From LMUY01 sp965199105 (GTDB lineage: Bacteria; Pseudomonadota; Alphaproteobacteria; Acetobacterales; Acetobacteraceae): a DNA stretch of 64,000 bases. This document shows, piece after piece, positions 31,727-40,364 of this stretch. The stretch spans positions 3,968,001 to 4,032,000 of the forward strand of contig CBDAQO010000002.1 of assembly GCA_965199105.1 (NCBI GenBank). Reading direction: 5' to 3'. A program made the position numbers and the translations under genes. The notes below the pieces were generated by a model. That model did no database searches and was not told where the DNA came from. It worked only from the letters and a program-made list of their open reading frames with translations. Each line of letters opens with the position of its first letter. Position 1 is the first letter of the stretch.

Positions 31727-31745
31727 CCCGGCACAATCTGCCGGG
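31727..31745. promoter_or_regulatory. Inverted repeat CCCGGCA-N5-TGCCGGG, candidate activator (FlbD-like) site
   Basis: A perfect 7-bp inverted repeat lies between fliX and flgI, centred about 77 bases upstream of the predicted flgI transcript start. Enhancer sites for FlbD occupy such positions at sigma-54 flagellar promoters in Caulobacter. No flbD gene is in the window, so the identification is inference. Confidence 0.5.
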
Positions 31746-31786
31746 CTCCGTTTCCGCTCCGCCGCAGGCGTCTGCGGCAAGGGGCC

Positions 31787-31801
31787 TGGCACGCTGCTTG
31801 C
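31787..31801 (+). promoter_or_regulatory. Sigma-54 (-24/-12) promoter of flgI operon
   Basis: TGGCACG-CTGC-TTGC matches the sigma-54 consensus TGGCACG-N4-TTGC at every fixed position, with the required ten bases between the GG and the GC. The predicted start is near 31813, 76 bases before flgI. Confidence 0.85.
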
Positions 31802-31888
31802 CCTTATGCCGCCAAGACCCACGCCGCCACGACCCGTGCTGCCGAGACTACCGCCGAAAGCTGAACGATACGGAAAGACCGACCCACC

Positions 31889-32998
31889 GTGCTCCATTCC
31901 CTCCGCCTCGCGCTCTGTTGCCTCATCCTGCTGCTCTCCGCCCAGCGCCACGCTGCGGCGGAGGCGCGGATCAAGGACATCGCGGATGTGGAAGGCATCC
32001 GGGAGAACCAGCTCGTCGGCTACGGCCTGGTCGTGGGGCTGAACGGCACCGGGGACAAGCTGGACAGCAACGTGTTCACCAAGCAGTCGCTGATCGGCAT
32101 GCTCGAGCGGCTCGGCGTCAACACGCGGGACCAGGCGACCCAGCTCTCCACCAAAAACGTCGCCGCCGTGATGGTGACGGCGATGCTGCCGGCGTTCTCC
32201 CGCAGCGGCAGCCGGTTCGACATCGCGGTGTCCGCCTTGGGAGACGCCAAGGACCTCACCGGCGGCACCCTGCTGGTGACACCCCTGCTCGGCGCCGATG
32301 GCGAGGTCTATGGCGTGGCACAGGGCGCGCTGGCGACCGGCGCGATCGCGGCGCGGGGTGCGGCCGCCTCGGTCACGCGCAACGTACCGACCTCCGCGCG
32401 CATCTCCAACGGCGCCACGGTGGAAAAGGAACTGCCTTACCAGCTCTCGGCGCACCCGATGCTGCGGCTCGGCCTGCGCAACCCCGACCTCACCACCGCG
32501 CGGCGCATGGCGAGCGTCATCAACGCGGCCATCGGCGGCAGCGTCGCCACCGCGCAGGACCCGCGCACCGTCCTGCTCGACCTCGGCACGCGGGACGTGA
32601 TCGACACGCTCGGCCGCATCGAGGATTTGCGGGTGGAACCGGACAACCCCGCGGTGGTCGTGATCGACGAAGGCAGCGGCACCATCGTGATGAGTGACAA
32701 CGTGCGCGTCAGCACGGTGGCCATCGCGCAGGGCAACCTCACCATCCGTGTCACCGAAACGCCGCAGGTGTCGCAGCCGGGGCCGCTCTCCAACGGCACC
32801 ACCAAGACCGTGCCTCGCACCAACGTGCAGGTGGACGACTCGTCGGACAAGCGGCTGGGCATCATCCGCGGCAGCGTGAGCCTGCGGGACCTGGTGGCGA
32901 GCTTGAACTCGCTCGGCGTGGGGCCGCGCGACATGATCACCATCCTGCAAGCCATCAAGGCGGCGGGCGCGCTGCAAGCCGACCTGGAGGTACGCTGA
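31889..32998 (+). CDS. flgI: Flagellar P-ring protein FlgI
   Basis: 369 residues from GTG 31889. A signal peptide (LALCCLILLLSAQRHAAA) directs it to the periplasm, where it forms the P-ring around the flagellar rod. Hallmarks are RIKDIADVEGIRENQLVGYGLVVGLNGTGD (recognisable by its G-Y-G-L-V-V-G-L core), the K-N-V-A-A-V-M-V-T-A segment and the C-terminal I-L-Q-A-I-K-A-A-G-A-L. Normal length. Its stop overlaps the next gene's ATG by one base. Controlled by the sigma-54 promoter at 31787. Confidence 0.96.
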   Translation: MLHSLRLALCCLILLLSAQRHAAAEARIKDIADVEGIRENQLVGYGLVVGLNGTGDKLDSNVFTKQSLIGMLERLGVNTRDQATQLSTKNVAAVMVTAMLPAFSRSGSRFDIAVSALGDAKDLTGGTLLVTPLLGADGEVYGVAQGALATGAIAARGAAASVTRNVPTSARISNGATVEKELPYQLSAHPMLRLGLRNPDLTTARRMASVINAAIGGSVATAQDPRTVLLDLGTRDVIDTLGRIEDLRVEPDNPAVVVIDEGSGTIVMSDNVRVSTVAIAQGNLTIRVTETPQVSQPGPLSNGTTKTVPRTNVQVDDSSDKRLGIIRGSVSLRDLVASLNSLGVGPRDMITILQAIKAAGALQADLEVR

Positions 32999-33291
32999 TG
33001 CAACCCCCCGCCATCACCACCACGCTGCCGCCCGCAACGGTGCAGAAGGTCTGGAAGAGCGCGCAGGACTTCGAGGCCGTGGCGCTCAACGAGTTCCTCA
33101 AGCCGATGTTCGACACGGTCGACCTGTCCAGCACGCCGCTCGGCGGGGGCGAGGCGGAGCAGGAATGGGCGCCAATGCTGGTCGACTCCATCGCCAAGCA
33201 GATCGCCCACAGCGGCGGGCTCGGCATCGCGCAGCCGGTGTTCCGCCAGATGATCCAGATGCAGGAAGCCAAGTCGGGAGCCAAGCCATGA
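32998..33291 (+). CDS. flgJ: Rod-binding protein, FlgJ N-terminal type
   Basis: 97 residues. It matches the rod-binding domain of FlgJ: F-E-A-V-A-L-N-E-F-L-K-P-M-F-D-T, G-G-x-A-E-x-E-W-x-P-M-L-V-D-S-I-A-K-Q-I-A, then G-G-L-G-I-A. The muramidase domain of gammaproteobacterial FlgJ is absent, as is usual in alphaproteobacteria, so peptidoglycan must be opened by a separate enzyme. Acts as cap/scaffold of the rod in the periplasm. It overlaps both neighbours. Confidence 0.88.
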   Translation: MQPPAITTTLPPATVQKVWKSAQDFEAVALNEFLKPMFDTVDLSSTPLGGGEAEQEWAPMLVDSIAKQIAHSGGLGIAQPVFRQMIQMQEAKSGAKP

Positions 33292-33662
33292 CACCAGACC
33301 TGCTCGCCGTGACCTTGCGGCTGGCGGAGGCGCTGGCGGCGGAGAACGCGGCGCTGCTGGCGCTGAACCTGCCGCGCGCGGCGTCCATGCTGGCCGACAA
33401 GCAGGCGGCGTTGGCGGCGTTCAACGCGGCCAAGCGGGGCGGCGCCACCACGCCGGCACTGCGGCAAGCCGCCGAGCAGTTGCGCGCGGCGGCCGACGAG
33501 AACCGCCGCCTGCTCGAGCGTGCCATCACGGTGCAGACCCGGGTGATCGGGATCGTGGCGCAGGCCGCCCGCGCCGCCAACCCGGCGCCAGCGCGATACG
33601 GCCGCAACGGTGCCTATGCCGCCCGCCCGGCGTCCGGCTGGGCATTGTCCGCCCGGGTTTAG
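33288..33662 (+). CDS. Flagellar operon protein, probable FlgN-like chaperone
   Basis: 124 residues, overlapping the flgJ stop (ATGA). Strongly helical, with Ala/Leu-rich heptads (EALAAENAALLALNLPRA, KQAALAAFNAA, ENRRLLERAITVQTRVI) and a short Tyr/Gly/Ala-rich tail. The size, helical build and place after flgI-flgJ fit the FlgN-like export chaperones of alphaproteobacteria that guard hook-associated proteins, but identity is too low to be firm. Its stop codon is inside the left arm of a palindromic element. Confidence 0.65.
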   Translation: MTPDLLAVTLRLAEALAAENAALLALNLPRAASMLADKQAALAAFNAAKRGGATTPALRQAAEQLRAAADENRRLLERAITVQTRVIGIVAQAARAANPAPARYGRNGAYAARPASGWALSARV

Positions 33663-33762
33663 TGTCTGTCCGGTAAGTCTACAGTGGCGGTCATCCGACG
33701 GCGCCGGGCGGCGCTTGAGTGCGCCTCTGACTCACCACAGCGACTTCCCGGACGGACACCTA
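33660..33762. repeat. MITE-like palindromic element, 103 bp
   Basis: Terminal inverted repeats TAGTGTCTGTCCGGTAAGTC (33660-33679) and its imperfect reverse complement (33743-33762) bracket about 63 bases whose ends continue to pair (ACAGTGGCGGTCA with TGACTCACCACAG). It has no coding capacity. The form suggests a non-autonomous transposon relic; no flanking target duplication was identified. It lies between the flagellar genes and a glycosyltransferase. Confidence 0.55.
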
Positions 33763-33771
33763 GGCGCTGCT

Positions 33772-33800
33772 ATGACGCTGCCGACCCGGCGTGCTATAGC
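33772..33800 (+). promoter_or_regulatory. Promoter giving a probably leaderless glycosyltransferase mRNA
   Basis: ATGACG (33772-33777), a 17-base spacer and TATAGC (33795-33800). The start codon begins at 33807, only six bases after the -10 box, so transcription would start at or next to the ATG. No ribosome binding site is visible. Confidence 0.5.
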
Positions 33801-33806
33801 GCGGCC

Positions 33807-34760
33807 ATGGATTTCATCGTGCTGCAGCCGCCCGGCGGCGACCATGAAGCGGGTGGCGGCGCCTATCTCCGCGCGTTGATCAGCGGTCTTCGCCACGTCG
33901 GCCACAGTTGCCAGGTGGCAAGCGGAACCACCGTGCCGGACGGAGCCATCGCGCTGATCGACGGCCACGGCCTCGCCCGGTTTGCCGAGCAGGACGTGAG
34001 CGGCGCGGTCGGCGTGATCCACCATCCCGCAGCCCTGGCGCCGGACAGCGAAAAGGCCGCGACCCGACAGGCCGAACGCGCCGTGTTGCCGCGGTTGCGC
34101 CGGGTCGTGGCCACCAGCCGCCTGGTGGCCGAGCGGCTGGAGCAGGATTACGGCGTGGCGCCCGAGCGCATCGCGGTGGTGCCGCCGGGCGTGCCGGACG
34201 TTCCGCGCAGCACCGGCTCGGGCGAGGCCACCTGCCGGCTGCTCTCGCTCGGCGCCTGCGTCCCGCGCAAGGGCCACGCCACGCTGATCACCGCCCTGGC
34301 CGGGCTGTTCGACTTGGATTGGCGGCTGACCGTGGTGGGCGACGACAGCCGCGACGCCGACCACGCCCAGAGCCTGCGCACGCTCGCCGAACAGCGCGCG
34401 CCGGGCCGGGTGCGGTTCGCCGGCGCGCTCCCGGCCGACGCGCTCGAGGCGGAATGGCAGCGCTGCGACGTGTTCGCGTTGGCGACCGAGTGGGAGGGCT
34501 ACTCGGCACCCGTTGCCGAGGCGATCCGGCGCGGGTTGCCGGTGGCGGTCACCTCGGGCGGCGCGGCAGCCTCCTGCGTCTCGCCCGAGTTCGGCGTGGT
34601 GTGCCCCCCGGGCGACGTCGTGGGCCTGGGCAAGGCCATCCGCCGGCTGATCTTCGACACCGCGTTGCGCGCCGACATGGCCACGGCCGCTTGGCACGCC
34701 GGCCAGGCGTTGCCGGATTGGCCAACGCAAGTGCGATGCTTCGTCGCGGCGGTGGCGTGA
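33807..34760 (+). CDS. Glycosyltransferase family 4-like protein
   Basis: 317 residues from ATG 33807. A GT-B fold is inferred: an N-terminal V-L-Q-P-P-G-G-D-H-E-A-G-G-G-A-Y-L glycine loop, a second Rossmann domain starting R-L-L-S-L-G-A-C-V-P-R-K-G-H, and the donor-binding E-G-Y-S-A-P-V-A-E-A-I-R-R-G-L-P-V motif (E-x7-E). Donor and acceptor are unknown. It lies after the flagellar genes, so flagellin or envelope glycan modification is possible, but it has its own promoter and shares a one-base overlap with the downstream kinase gene. Confidence 0.82.
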   Translation: MDFIVLQPPGGDHEAGGGAYLRALISGLRHVGHSCQVASGTTVPDGAIALIDGHGLARFAEQDVSGAVGVIHHPAALAPDSEKAATRQAERAVLPRLRRVVATSRLVAERLEQDYGVAPERIAVVPPGVPDVPRSTGSGEATCRLLSLGACVPRKGHATLITALAGLFDLDWRLTVVGDDSRDADHAQSLRTLAEQRAPGRVRFAGALPADALEAEWQRCDVFALATEWEGYSAPVAEAIRRGLPVAVTSGGAAASCVSPEFGVVCPPGDVVGLGKAIRRLIFDTALRADMATAAWHAGQALPDWPTQVRCFVAAVA

Positions 34761-36019
34761 TGCTGCTCGGCTGCATCGCCGACGATTTCACCGGCGCCAC
34801 CGACCTGGCCGCCACCCTCGTGCGCGGCGGGATGCGCGTGGTGCAGGTCATCGGGGTGCCAGAGGGTGCGCCGCCGGACGCGGATGCGGTGGTGGTGGCG
34901 CTGAAGTCCCGCACGGCGCCGGTGCGCGATGCGGTGGCGCAAAGCCTGGCGGCGCTGCACTGGCTGCAGCAGGCCGGTTGCCGCCAGTTCTTCCACAAAT
35001 ACTGCTCGACCTTCGACAGCACCGACGACGGCAACATCGGCCCGGTCGCCGACGCGCTGGTGAGCGCGTTGGAGTGCGGCTTCGCGCTCGCCTGCCCCGC
35101 CTTTCCGGCCAATGGCCGCTCCGTGTTCCAGGGCCACCTGTTCGTCGGCACCGCCCTGCTGAACGAAAGCGGCATGGAGCACCACCCGCTCACCCCGATG
35201 CGCGACGCCAACCTCGTGCGCGTGCTGTCACGGCAGACCGAGGGCACAGTCGGCCTGGTGCCGCTCTCCACCGTGGCGCAGGGGGCCGAGGCCATTCGGC
35301 GTGCCATGGCGGCGTTGAAGGAAGGCGGCCGTCGTTACGCGATCGTGGACGCGGTGAGCGAGGCGGATTTGCTCGCCATCGGCGCGGCGGCGGCCGGCCA
35401 CGCGCTGATCACCGGCGGGTCCGGCGTGGCGATGGGTTTGCCGGCGAACTGGCGCGATGCGGGCCTGCTGCCGGGGCGGACCGACAGCGCCGCCCTGCCC
35501 GCTGCCACGGGCCACGCCGCGGTGCTGGCCGGGTCGTGCTCGCGGGCCACGCTGATGCAACTTGGCGTCGCGCGCGGCCGGGTGCCGACGCTGGAGCTGG
35601 ACCCGCTAGCCACGCCGGACGCCGCCCTGCTCGCGCAGCAGGCGCTGGCTTGGGCAGCGGGCAAGCTCGGCACTGCCCCAATCGTGATCGCCGCCTCCGC
35701 GCCGCCGGACCGGGTGGCCGCCACCCAGGCGACGCTCGGGCGGGACGCGGCGGGCGCGCTGGTGGAAAACGCAATGGGCGCCATCGCCGCCGGGTTGGTG
35801 GCGCAGGGCGTGCGCCGGCTGGTGGTGGCCGGGGGCGAGACGTCCGGCGCGGTGGTGTCCCGCCTAGGCGTGACGCGGCTGCAGATCGGCCCGGAGATCG
35901 ATCCTGGCGTCCCATGGACCTACGCCGAAGGCAGCGGCCCGGCGCTGCACCTGGCGCTGAAGTCCGGCAATTTCGGCGGACGCGACTTCTTCACGTCCGC
36001 CTTCGAAGTGCTCGGTTAA
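34760..36019 (+). CDS. otnK: Four-carbon acid sugar kinase, OtnK-like (3-oxo-tetronate kinase)
   Basis: 419 residues. The N-terminal domain begins L-L-G-C-I-A-D-D-F-T-G-A-T-D-L-A, the signature of the DUF1537/four-carbon acid sugar kinase family, followed by the H-K-Y-C-S-T-F-D-S-T-D-x-G-N-I-G-P motif; the C-terminal nucleotide-binding domain has V-V-A-G-G-E-T-S-G-A-V. Characterised members phosphorylate 3-dehydrotetronate or erythronate derivatives. The partner genes of known pathways (otnC, otnI, denD) are absent, so the exact substrate is open. It is coupled to the glycosyltransferase by a one-base overlap. Confidence 0.85.
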   Translation: MLLGCIADDFTGATDLAATLVRGGMRVVQVIGVPEGAPPDADAVVVALKSRTAPVRDAVAQSLAALHWLQQAGCRQFFHKYCSTFDSTDDGNIGPVADALVSALECGFALACPAFPANGRSVFQGHLFVGTALLNESGMEHHPLTPMRDANLVRVLSRQTEGTVGLVPLSTVAQGAEAIRRAMAALKEGGRRYAIVDAVSEADLLAIGAAAAGHALITGGSGVAMGLPANWRDAGLLPGRTDSAALPAATGHAAVLAGSCSRATLMQLGVARGRVPTLELDPLATPDAALLAQQALAWAAGKLGTAPIVIAASAPPDRVAATQATLGRDAAGALVENAMGAIAAGLVAQGVRRLVVAGGETSGAVVSRLGVTRLQIGPEIDPGVPWTYAEGSGPALHLALKSGNFGGRDFFTSAFEVLG

Positions 36020-36109
36020 GCCAAGCAGGGGTGAAGGCGACGACCGTCCCCTTCCGGGTGCAGGGCAGCGCCCTGCCCTTGCGATGCGCTAAAAATCTCG
36101 GCGCGTAAT

Positions 36110-36766
36110 CTAGTTAATCGTTTCGCTCGTTGCAGTGCCCGCGGGCGAGGTCTCGGACAGCTCGGCGCCCTTGCGGCGACGCGTCGGCTTGGCCGTGGAA
36201 CTCAGTTCCTTGGCGGCGGCGGAGCGCTTGGCGGGGGACTTCGCCGTCTTCATCGTCTTGGCGGCCTCGCTCTTGGCCGGCTTCGGCGCAGCCTTCGCGG
36301 ACTTGGCTGGAGCTGCCTTGGCGCTACCCTTCGGTGCCGCCTTGGCGGGCGCCGCCTTCGCCGCCGATGCCTTCGTTGCCGCAGCTTTTGCCGGTGCTGC
36401 CTTGGCCGCACTCGGCTTCGTCGCCGCAGCCTTCGGTGCGGCGGCTTTGGTTGGCTTGGCGGCCGCCTTCTTCTCCGGCGCCGACTTCACCGTGCTGGCT
36501 TTGCTGGCAGGCTTGGTCGCCTTCGTGGTTTTCGCGGCGCTCTTCGCGGCGGGTTTCGCGGCGCTCTTGGTTGCGGCTTTGGCCGGCGCAGCCTTCACCG
36601 GCGCGAGCTTTGCCGCCATCGCCTTGGTGGCCTTAGGAGCAGGCTTTGCGGCCGCGCGCTTGGCGGTCTTCGGCGCCTCGGCCTTTTTCGGCGCGGTCTT
36701 CGTTGCGGCGCGAACGGCCATTGGCTGGGTGCGGCCAAAGGCCTTCAGACTGTCGTCGTTGCTCAT
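36110..36766 (-). CDS. Histone H1-like Lys/Ala/Pro-rich protein
   Basis: 218 residues, more than half Ala, Lys and Pro, in degenerate tandem units such as AAPAKAA and KAAPAKSA. It has a short non-repetitive head (MSNDDSLKAFGRTQPMAV) and a tail with TRRRKGAELSE. It resembles the H1-like nucleoid proteins of Bordetella and other proteobacteria, so a DNA-compacting or RNA-binding role is likely, without enzymatic function. An AAGGA lies upstream of the start. Repeat number is probably variable between strains because of the low-complexity DNA. Confidence 0.8.
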   Translation of the reverse strand: MSNDDSLKAFGRTQPMAVRAATKTAPKKAEAPKTAKRAAAKPAPKATKAMAAKLAPVKAAPAKAATKSAAKPAAKSAAKTTKATKPASKASTVKSAPEKKAAAKPTKAAAPKAAATKPSAAKAAPAKAAATKASAAKAAPAKAAPKGSAKAAPAKSAKAAPKPAKSEAAKTMKTAKSPAKRSAAAKELSSTAKPTRRRKGAELSETSPAGTATSETIN

Positions 36767-37367
36767 GTCTCAAAGTTCCTTTAAGGCCGGGTTGAATTCG
36801 TAACATCCGAACGAGCGCATCTGCAGCCAGTTCCGCCGGGCTGCAACGAAGCCACCGGCCACGCGCGTTGCAACTGCGCCGCGCCGCGTACGGCCCAGGC
36901 TGACGTTTCGCGGTTCGAGCCGGCATTGCTGCATCGACACGTCTCCTTGCCCTTGCAAGCCCATGCTGCCCAACGCGAATCGCACGCGCGCAAGTGTCAT
37001 CGCTATCTCGCGCGCGCCGTGAGGATGTCAAACAAAAACGACAACGATTACTTGGCGAGGGTCAAAAGCAGCCGCTTTACCAGGCCTGGCGCCAAGTGCC
37101 CGTTACAAACTTGGCACGAACCGCACGCGCCGCGCCGACGCCGCAGCAAGGCAGAAAGCCCCGCAGCAAAGGCGTTTTTGGCGCCGCCCGCAACTGGACG
37201 ACCATGGCGCAAAGCCAAATGGCCACCGCGACCAGCCGCCATCAATACTGTCGGCCTAACCCGGCGCGCGGGGGTGGGGCGGAACGCCGTCGACGCCACC
37301 ACGTTCTTCGCAATTGGCGGCAGGATGACCTATGCTCGGCCGCCATCCCGCCCAGCGAGGTTTCAGC
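36767..37367. other. 600-bp intergenic region without a supported gene
   Basis: It contains the divergent upstream regions of the H1-like gene (minus) and the DUF983 gene (plus). Short open frames exist on both strands (for example 37048-37302 minus and a frame from ATG 37025 plus), but none has a good ribosome binding site, known motif or sensible composition. The segment around 37025-37075 is A-rich (AAACAAAAACGACAACG) and stands out from the GC-rich surroundings. No promoter pair was found with confidence. Confidence 0.6.
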
Positions 37368-37793
37368 ATGCCGGACACCAACCAGCCGATCAGGTGGCAA
37401 CCTGACCGGTCGCCGCAGCCGGCACCCTGGCCGGCGCCATCGGTCGTGGTCGCCATGGCGCGTGGCGCGCGCGGACGCTGCCCGAGCTGCGGCATGACGC
37501 ACGCCTTCGCCGGCTACCTGCGCGTGGTGCCGGCCTGTGCCGCTTGCGGGGCGCCGCTCGGGGCGCTGCGGGCCGATGACGCGCCGCCCTATTTCACCGT
37601 GTTCATCGTGGCCCATGTCGTGGTCGGCCTCATGTTGCTCACCGACCGCCAGTATGATCCGCCCTACTGGCTGCAGGCGCTGGTCTGGCTGCCGCTGACC
37701 GCCTTGCTGTCGCTGGGCTTGCTGCGCCCGGTCAAGGGCGCAACGCTCGGGCTGATGCTCAAGCTTGGCTTCACCAAGAGCGACGACACGTGA
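37368..37793 (+). CDS. DUF983 family protein
   Basis: 141 residues from ATG 37368, with GAGG about eight bases upstream. It has a zinc-ribbon-like pair of CxxC motifs (GRCPSCG, ACAACGAPLG) and the A-x-D-A-P-P-Y-F-T-V-F-I-V-A-H motif, then two transmembrane segments. These define DUF983, small membrane proteins often near cytochrome oxidase assembly genes in alphaproteobacteria; no such genes are here. It overlaps the UPF0262 gene (GTGA). Confidence 0.88.
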   Translation: MPDTNQPIRWQPDRSPQPAPWPAPSVVVAMARGARGRCPSCGMTHAFAGYLRVVPACAACGAPLGALRADDAPPYFTVFIVAHVVVGLMLLTDRQYDPPYWLQALVWLPLTALLSLGLLRPVKGATLGLMLKLGFTKSDDT

Positions 37794-38269
37794 GCTCCGC
37801 GCCCGTTCCCGACCGGATCGCGCGCGTGGTGCTGGACGGCGAAGCGCTGACCCGGCTGTCGGCGATCCAGGAAGCCGACCGCGCGCAGGCGACGGCGGAT
37901 TTGGCGGCGGAAAACAAGTTCGCGCTGCAGCACCTGCCGGGGCCCTACGTGCTGCACCTGTCGATCCAGGAAGGCCGCCTGGTGTTCGACGTGCGCGCCG
38001 AGGACGATGCGCCGCTGCAAGCCGTGGTGCTGGCGCTCGGCCCGTTTCGCGGCTTGATCAAGGACTACCAGATGCTGGTCGACAGCCATGCGCTGGCGCT
38101 GGAGGAGGGCCGCGCCGAACGCATCCAGGCGATCGACATGGGCCGGCGTGGGCTGCACAACGAGGGCGCCACGCTGATGGTTGATCGGCTGCAGGGCAAA
38201 GCGGCCATCGACTTCGAGACGGCCCGGCGGCTATTCACCCTCGTCTGCGTGCTGCACCAAAGGATTTAG
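37790..38269 (+). CDS. UPF0262 family protein
   Basis: 159 residues from GTG 37790. The UPF0262 family is almost confined to alphaproteobacteria. Conserved stretches are EADRAQATADLAAENKF, G-P-Y-x-L-H-L-S-I-Q-E-G-R-L-V-F-D-V-R, G-P-F-R-G-L-I-K-D-Y-x-M-L and D-M-G-R-R-G-L-H-N-E-G-A. Function unknown. It is cotranslated with the DUF983 gene, followed by mtnA after six bases. Confidence 0.9.
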   Translation: MSSAPVPDRIARVVLDGEALTRLSAIQEADRAQATADLAAENKFALQHLPGPYVLHLSIQEGRLVFDVRAEDDAPLQAVVLALGPFRGLIKDYQMLVDSHALALEEGRAERIQAIDMGRRGLHNEGATLMVDRLQGKAAIDFETARRLFTLVCVLHQRI

Positions 38270-38275
38270 CCCGGC

Positions 38276-39367
<1,092 letters not shown>

Positions 39368-40295
39368 GCTTCGCGGCCCAGGTCTTTTCGGCCAAAGTCT
39401 GGGCGTCGTACTGCTGGCCGCACTGGTCGGCTGTTCGACCGCGACCCGACCTTCAGTCGTCACCACGTCCACGCCCACCGTGCCCTCGTCGGGCTTCGGG
39501 CAGGATCCGCCGTTCGCCCGCCTCGGCTACGCCCCGTTCTCCCGCACCGACGCGGTGGCCATCGCGTTGCGCGAATGGCGGCTGTGGGGCTCGACGGTGG
39601 ACGACGACCCGCCCGGCAGCCGCCCCCCGCGCGGGCCAGACGAAAAGCCGGAACGCTACCCCGGGCTGTGGCAGCGCGTGGGCGAATACTGGTGGGAAGG
39701 CGAGGACGCCGGGTCGGTGACCGCGTATTGGACCGGCAAGCACGACGGCAATGGCCAGGTGTTCCCGGCCAGCCAGGATGCGAGCTACGCCTGGTCCGCC
39801 GCGTTCATCTGCTACATCATGCGCATCGCCGGCGCGGGCGACCGCTTCCCGTATTCCGCAACCCACTCCGACTACATCAACGCCGCCAAGACGCAGGCCG
39901 ACCAGGGCAGCGGCCCATGGGTGGTGACGGCGCAACGGGTGGACCGCTACGCGCCGCAACCGGGCGACCTGATCTGCCTCGGCCGCAAGGCCAGCCAGTC
40001 GCTCACCTATGACGACCTGCCCACCGGCAGCACCTTCCCCGGCCATTGCGACATCGTGGTGGCGGCGGTGCCGGGCGAACTCACCGTCGTCGGCGGCAAT
40101 GTGGATGACAGCGTGACGCAAAAGCACATCCCCACCACGCAAGCCGGCTTGCTGGCCGACCCGGCGACCGGCGCGGTGGTGGACACGCGCTATCCCTGGT
40201 TCGTGGTGCTGCGGGTGGCCTACGACCTGGGCTGAGACGCCCAATGCAGCGCCAAAGTAAACGTGAGCGCCCGTCGGCACGAGGCAGCGTCAACC

Positions 40296-40310
40296 TGGCA
40301 CAGGCTTTGC
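40296..40310 (+). promoter_or_regulatory. Sigma-54-type promoter before the nitrilase/amidase/ABC operon
   Basis: TGGCACA-GGCT-TTGC agrees with the sigma-54 consensus at all fixed positions except the seventh base, with ten bases between GG and GC. The transcript would begin near 40322, where a hairpin with arms GCGTCA/TGACGC (40322-40349) lies, 43 bases before the nitrilase gene. Such promoters need an NtrC-type activator; none is encoded here. Confidence 0.65.
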
Positions 40311-40364
40311 GATGCGTGCCAGCGTCACGCCCATAATGGGTGCTGACGCACTTGCGGGGAGACG

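Noticed and set aside
31802..31830. ATG at 31806 as the first codon of flgI
   Set aside because: It is out of frame with the FlgI signal peptide and protein; GTG 31889 gives the complete family N-terminus.
37048..37302. 84-codon minus-strand ORF in the same gap
   Set aside because: No homology pattern, no ribosome binding site, no promoter; kept only as part of the intergenic description.
37025..37405. Possible small plus-strand protein starting MSNKNDNDYLARVK
   Set aside because: The ribosome binding site is too close to the ATG, the frame overlaps the DUF983 gene start, and the composition (Arg/Pro-rich) looks like a non-coding frame.
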